In this document: piece by piece, positions 23,069 to 26,621 of the stretch
Position numbering within the stretch: position 1 is the stretch's first letter
How the letters are laid out: each line of letters starts with the position of its first letter
DNA from: a virus
Strand: one strand, 5' to 3'
Virus record (IMG/VR): IMGVR_UViG_3300017724_000067
Location: 1-26,621 of that record
DNA length: 26,621 nucleotides
Translations under genes and position numbers: made by a program
Notes under the pieces: generated by a model
Seen by the model: the letters and a program-made list of their open reading frames with translations, nothing else
Told to the model about the DNA's origin: nothing
Database searches by the model: none

Positions 23069-25468
23069 ATGGCAGAAAGAATAGTAAGTCCTGGAGTTTT
23101 TACGAGAGAAAAGGACTTGTCATTTCTACCTCAAGGGATTGGCGAAATTGGAGCAGCATTAATAGGTTCAGCAGTTAAAGGACCAGCATTCGTTCCAACA
23201 ACAGTATCATCTTTTCAAGAGTTTCAACAAGTATTCGGTGGATTGACAGAAGATTCATATCTACCATATACTGCACAAGCTTATTTAGAAGATGCTGGTA
23301 CTGCAACAATCGTTAGAGTATTAGGAAAAGACGGGTACAAATTAGAAAACCCAGTAGCATTGACAGTATCATCATCACATGGTGCAAAAGTAGTAGGTGT
23401 ACTACACCCAACACATGATATCGTATCCGATACAGATGTGTTCATTAAATCAACAATTACAGACCACTTAGCAAGTACAGATGTTTCAGCATCAATATTT
23501 TCACTAAAGTTATCAGGTTCTGAAGCAGCTGAACATTTTTATTCAGCATCTTTAAACCCGACTAGTGATAATTATTATACTAAATCATTTGGATTTTCAG
23601 CAAGAGGTGCAGAAGATGCATATGTTTATTCAAACTTTAAAACATTCCAATCAGCATCATTCGCTAAAGCCGGTGAGATTCCTGTAGTAACTATCGCTAC
23701 AAGTTCAGATATTGATTATGGTAAAGCTTATACTGAAGCATCTACACCATTTATTACATCACAAAAAGTTGGTGGTAATACTACTAACTTATTTAAGTTC
23801 CATACATTATCACATGGTACGGCAACTAACTACGAATTTAAAATTGGTATCCAAGATATTAAGCCAGCCGGTTCAGTTCCTGGTTCTGAATATGGTTCAT
23901 TTACTGTAGTAGTAAGAAGAGTTGACCAAGATAAGATTGCTGGTTCACCATTTGTAGGTGTAGTTGATTCTGATATCAGACCTAATTTAGTTGAAACCTT
24001 TCAAGGTGTTAACTTAGACCCTGATTCACCAAACTACATTGTTAGAGTAATTGGTGATAAGTATATTACTGTAGATGATGATGGTAAATTATCAACTAAT
24101 GGTGATTACGCTAACAATTCAGAAAATATTAGAGTTGAAGCAAGTGCAGCAGTAATGAACAAAGCAATTGATGAAAGTTTAGTACCTTTCGGATTCGGAG
24201 CAATACAAAACCCATTCGGTTCAGCATTCGCATTACCTAATCCATCTTATGTAGCAGCACAAAAAATTAATGATTCATATAATCCTAAAAGATTTTGGGG
24301 ATATGATTTTGATTTCGCTGGAACAGATAACAGAAACTTCTTAGCACCAACACCAAAGGTTGGAGCTAGTGTAGGTACGGCATTCTATTTAGGTGATTAC
24401 AATCAAGACGCTGGGGCTAACTTCCCATCATCAGCATCACCTAATACATCAGCAATTTCATTAAATGATAACGCAACTTCTATTAACTCTAGAAAGTTCT
24501 TAGTACCTTTCCAAGGTGGTTTTGATGGATTCAAACCAAATAGAGTTGTTTCTTTAGGAAACGATATCATAGCAGGAAATTCGCAAGGATATGATTTATC
24601 TTCAAACACAGCAGCAGGTACATTAGCATACAGAAAAGCAATAAACGCTGTATCTAATCCTGATGAATTTGATATCAATATGTTAGTATTACCAGGTGTT
24701 ATCCACAGATTACACTCTTCAGTAACTACTTTCGCTAAAGATATGTGTGAAGATAGACAAGATACATTCTTTGTAATGGATGCATCTGCATGGAGTGATT
24801 CAATTTCAACGGCTGTTAACGCAGTTCAAGCATTTGATTCAAACTATGTAGCATCTTACTATCCTTGGGTTAAGATACTTAATACAGATAAGAACAAACC
24901 AGTATGGGTTCCGCCATCGGTTGTACTTCCAGGCGTTATAGCATTTAACGACCAGGTTGCCGCTGAATGGTTCGCACCAGCTGGATTGAACAGAGGTGGA
25001 TTAACTTCAGTAATTGAAGCTAAGACAAGATTAACGAGAGTTGAGAGAGATGCACTTTACGAAGGTAGAATGAATCCAATCGCTACGTTCCCTGGTCAAG
25101 GTGTTACTGTATTTGGACAGAAAACATTACAAGCTAAACCATCGGCATTGGATAGAATCAATGTAAGAAGATTGTTAATCGCAGTGAAGAAATTCATCGC
25201 ATCATCTACTCGTTACTTAGTGTTCGAAAACAACACAGCAGCTACGAGAAATAGATTCTTATCAATCGTTAATCCTTATTTAGAATCAATCCAACAAAGA
25301 CAAGGTTTATACGCATTTAAAGTGAAGATGGATGAAACCAACAACACTCCAGATGTAATTGATAGAAACATTATGGTAGGTGAGATATTCTTACAACCAG
25401 CAAAAACAGCAGAGTTTATAGTACTTGATTTCAATGTATTACCAACTGGAGCAGCATTTCCAGAATAG
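23069..25468 (+). CDS. 18: Tail sheath protein, T4 gp18-like
   Basis: 799 residues (T4 gp18: 659). It forms the contractile sheath around the tail tube. The N-terminus (RIVSPGVFTREKDLSFLPQG, then AALIGSAVKGPAFVPT and YLEDAGTATIVRVLG) is typical of gp18. The C-terminal sheath core (about 620-799) contains WVPPSVVLPGVIAFND, WFAPAGLNRGGLTSVIEAKT, RVERDALYEGRMNPIATFPG and the INVRRLLIAVKKFIASST helix, ending with the strand FIVLDFNVLPTGAAFPE. The extra length is in the middle domains (about 100-470), which protrude on the sheath surface in T4. A strong AGGAGA site precedes the start. A strong terminator follows, so it is probably transcribed at high level on its own. Confidence 0.96.
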   Translation: MAERIVSPGVFTREKDLSFLPQGIGEIGAALIGSAVKGPAFVPTTVSSFQEFQQVFGGLTEDSYLPYTAQAYLEDAGTATIVRVLGKDGYKLENPVALTVSSSHGAKVVGVLHPTHDIVSDTDVFIKSTITDHLASTDVSASIFSLKLSGSEAAEHFYSASLNPTSDNYYTKSFGFSARGAEDAYVYSNFKTFQSASFAKAGEIPVVTIATSSDIDYGKAYTEASTPFITSQKVGGNTTNLFKFHTLSHGTATNYEFKIGIQDIKPAGSVPGSEYGSFTVVVRRVDQDKIAGSPFVGVVDSDIRPNLVETFQGVNLDPDSPNYIVRVIGDKYITVDDDGKLSTNGDYANNSENIRVEASAAVMNKAIDESLVPFGFGAIQNPFGSAFALPNPSYVAAQKINDSYNPKRFWGYDFDFAGTDNRNFLAPTPKVGASVGTAFYLGDYNQDAGANFPSSASPNTSAISLNDNATSINSRKFLVPFQGGFDGFKPNRVVSLGNDIIAGNSQGYDLSSNTAAGTLAYRKAINAVSNPDEFDINMLVLPGVIHRLHSSVTTFAKDMCEDRQDTFFVMDASAWSDSISTAVNAVQAFDSNYVASYYPWVKILNTDKNKPVWVPPSVVLPGVIAFNDQVAAEWFAPAGLNRGGLTSVIEAKTRLTRVERDALYEGRMNPIATFPGQGVTVFGQKTLQAKPSALDRINVRRLLIAVKKFIASSTRYLVFENNTAATRNRFLSIVNPYLESIQQRQGLYAFKVKMDETNNTPDVIDRNIMVGEIFLQPAKTAEFIVLDFNVLPTGAAFPE

Positions 25469-25479
25469 TATAAAATAAA

Positions 25480-25516
25480 TTAGTTCCCCTTTTTTAAGGG
25501 GGACTAACTATTTTTT
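25480..25516 (+). terminator. Strong intrinsic terminator after the tail sheath gene
   Basis: A twelve-pair stem TTAGTTCCCCTT (25480-25491) / AAGGGGGACTAA (25496-25507), one G-U, with a four-T loop; six T follow at 25511-25516. Confidence 0.9.
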
Positions 25517-25526
25517 GAAATAAACT

Positions 25527-25535
25527 ATATTTATA
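25527..25535 (+). promoter_or_regulatory. Putative late promoter box ATATTTATA before the tail tube gene
   Basis: Exact box eleven bases after a terminator T tract and 28 bases before the ATG, so the tube gene must be served by a start in this interval or by read-through. This is one of the best-supported boxes. Confidence 0.58.
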
Positions 25536-25562
25536 TTAAAGAATTAGAAACGGAGAACATAA

Positions 25563-26051
25563 ATGGCACAATTATTAGACCCAACAGAAGTAATGTTTAC
25601 ATCATTCGAACCGAAGATGTCAAACAGATTCATTATGTACATAGAAGGAATTCCAGCGTACTTAGTGAAAGCCGCTAACAGACCAGAAATAGCAAATGGT
25701 AAGGTTACAATCGACCATATCAATGTTAGAAGATATGTAAAAGGAAGAAGTGAGTGGAGTAGTTTAACTATATCATTATACGACCCAGTAGTTCCATCAG
25801 CAGCGCAAGCAGCAATGGAGTGGGTAAGATTACACCACGAATCAGTAACAGGTAGAGATGGTTACTCCGACTTCTATAAAAAAGATATCACATTTAACAG
25901 TTTGGGTCCTGTTGGTGATAAAGTAGAAGAGTGGACGTTAAAAGGAGCTTTCATCGAAACAGCAAAATTCTCAGACATGGATTATACTGGTGAAGATTTA
26001 GCAACTGTAGATTTAACACTTGCATACGATTACGCAATATTACAATATTAA
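25563..26051 (+). CDS. 19: Tail tube protein, T4 gp19-like
   Basis: 162 residues (T4 gp19: 163). It polymerises into the inner tube through which DNA passes. Family features are the N-terminal FEPKMSNRFIMYIEGIPAYL (15-34), which crosses the first strand of the tube fold; PEIANGKVTIDHINVRRYVK (41-60); WSSLTISLYDPV; the helix AAQAAMEWVRLHHES; and the C-terminal strand VDLTLAYDYAILQY, equivalent to the end of T4 gp19 (VTLALDY). CGGAGA gives a good ribosome-binding site. It lies directly downstream of the sheath gene, as in T4, but in its own terminator-bounded unit, consistent with independent high expression of both proteins. Confidence 0.95.
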   Translation: MAQLLDPTEVMFTSFEPKMSNRFIMYIEGIPAYLVKAANRPEIANGKVTIDHINVRRYVKGRSEWSSLTISLYDPVVPSAAQAAMEWVRLHHESVTGRDGYSDFYKKDITFNSLGPVGDKVEEWTLKGAFIETAKFSDMDYTGEDLATVDLTLAYDYAILQY

Positions 26052-26063
26052 TTTCAGATTGTT

Positions 26064-26072
26064 ATATTTATA
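26064..26072 (+). promoter_or_regulatory. ATATTTATA box immediately before a terminator
   Basis: Exact box thirteen bases after the tube gene stop and 24 bases before a terminator stem, with no ORF between. A rightward start here would give only a very short RNA; see findings. Confidence 0.35.
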
Positions 26073-26095
26073 TATTAGAAATTAAATAATGAGAG

Positions 26096-26122
26096 ACCTC
26101 AACAGAAATGTTGAGGTTTTTT
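26096..26122 (+). terminator. Intrinsic terminator with a GAAA tetraloop after the tail tube gene
   Basis: A perfect nine-pair stem ACCTCAACA (26096-26104) / TGTTGAGGT (26109-26117) with a GAAA loop and six T. Same design as the terminator at 15008. Confidence 0.9.
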
Positions 26123-26143
26123 CGTTTAATTAATATTATTTGT

Positions 26144-26152
26144 ATATTTATA
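26144..26152 (+). promoter_or_regulatory. Putative late promoter box ATATTTATA before the baseplate gene
   Basis: Exact box 22 bases after a terminator and 44 bases before the next ATG, the expected place for a new transcription start. Confidence 0.55.
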
Positions 26153-26195
26153 TATGGTTAACCAATATTAAAAAAGTTTTAAAACGAGAAACGTT

Positions 26196-26621
26196 ATGAG
26201 TAAAGAAAAATTACAAGATGATTACAAATCACCAGTTTCCAATGAGGATATGGTGGAGCTCGCTAAACAACAATACGAGCAAAAAAAGGTTTCTGATTAC
26301 AAATTTCCAACAGAAATCGTAGATTTACCTTCCAAAGGTCTTATATATTCGAAAGATAATCCTCTATCAACTGGAAAGATAGAGATGAAGTATATGACTG
26401 CTAAAGAAGAAGATATCTTAACTACCCAATCTTATATTAAAGATGGTTCAGTATTAGATAGATTATTTCAATCTCTTATTATATCAAATGGTGAAGGTAC
26501 ACCTATAAAGTATGTAGACCTTACAATGGGTGATAAGAACGCTATTATGATTGCAGCCAGAATCTTAGGATATGGTAAAGATTATGAAGTAGAGATTGAT
26601 GACCCAACACAACCAGGTACA
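26196..26621 (+). CDS. T4-type baseplate hub/assembly protein (gp26-like), 3'-truncated by the window edge
   Basis: 142 codons are open to the last base of the window, so the gene continues beyond it. The start ATG at 26196 has ACGAGAAA upstream, a modest ribosome-binding site. After a charged N-terminus (1-35), FPTEIVDLPSKGLIYSKDNP (37-56) is followed by GKIEMKYMTAKEEDILTTQS, the signature of the T4 baseplate protein family, in which a 'LPS.G..Y....PLS.G' turn precedes a 'MT..EEDILT' helix. A 'VLDRLFQSLII' helix follows. Such proteins act in baseplate hub assembly, and the location after gp18 and gp19 agrees. T4 gp26 and gp51 belong to this group; I cannot tell from this fragment which is the true counterpart. 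Confidence 0.85.
   Translation, partial: MSKEKLQDDYKSPVSNEDMVELAKQQYEQKKVSDYKFPTEIVDLPSKGLIYSKDNPLSTGKIEMKYMTAKEEDILTTQSYIKDGSVLDRLFQSLIISNGEGTPIKYVDLTMGDKNAIMIAARILGYGKDYEVEIDDPTQPGT

Noticed and set aside
1-26621. tRNA genes, integrase, attachment sites or insertion sequences
   Set aside because: No cloverleaf-like segment, recombinase motif, or terminal inverted repeat was noticed; intergenic gaps are short and mostly explained by promoter-like boxes, terminators and RBSs. tRNA-type searches could not be run.

Overview
The window is a 26.6-kb stretch of the late (virion) region of a T4-like myovirus. Every supported gene is on the + strand. The sequence is strongly AT-rich with A/T-ending codons. 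Virion proteins can be recognised by family: prohead scaffold (gp22-like), major capsid protein (gp23), neck proteins (gp13- and gp14-like), sheath stabiliser (gp15-like), tail sheath (gp18), tail tube (gp19) and the start of a T4-type baseplate protein (gp26-like). PhoH, a phage copy of ribosomal protein bS21 and very Ser/Thr/Asn-rich fibre proteins point to a marine or other aquatic T4-like phage of a low-GC Gram-negative host. A pelagiphage or relative is possible, but the host cannot be fixed from this sequence. Most genes have good Shine-Dalgarno sites.

Layout. (1) 1-3090: two translationally coupled, lysine/glutamate-rich modular proteins, the first cut by the window edge. They carry repeated hydrophobic-x-Glu tags resembling T4 prohead-protease (gp21) sites and capsid-targeting sequences; I read them as head-internal or head-maturation proteins. 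(2) 3110-3427: bS21, behind a promoter-like box and a hairpin. (3) 3582-6294: scaffold and major capsid protein, closed by a UUCG-loop terminator. (4) 6406-7065: PhoH. (5) 7114-20000: a 13-kb adhesin/fibre block of eight ORFs, including a protein with a cupredoxin-like domain, two proteins sharing a WKKVIVSGS N-terminus, and a 1458-residue fibre ending in a self-cleaving S74 chaperone. A foldable, possibly bistable 5' leader precedes the giant fibre gene. (6) 20126-26621: neck, sheath stabiliser, a small coiled-coil protein, sheath, tube and baseplate protein.

Regulation visible in the DNA: thirteen intergenic or gene-end copies of ATATTTATA (or one mismatch) lie mostly 25-90 bases before start codons. 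This is the reverse complement of the T4 late -10 box TATAAATA, yet it recurs before rightward genes. Five strong intrinsic terminators (three with UUCG or GAAA tetraloops) divide the block into transcription units. No tRNA, CRISPR array, insertion sequence or integration gene was seen, and no stretch over 300 bases lacks a gene.

The points most worth a second look are the modular protease-tagged head proteins with internal ribosome-binding sites, the SD-less phage bS21 among SD-led genes, the inverted late-promoter motif (twice placed directly before a terminator hairpin), the copper-site motif in a virion protein, and the structured leader of the giant fibre gene. All family calls come from reading the sequence; no database search was run.
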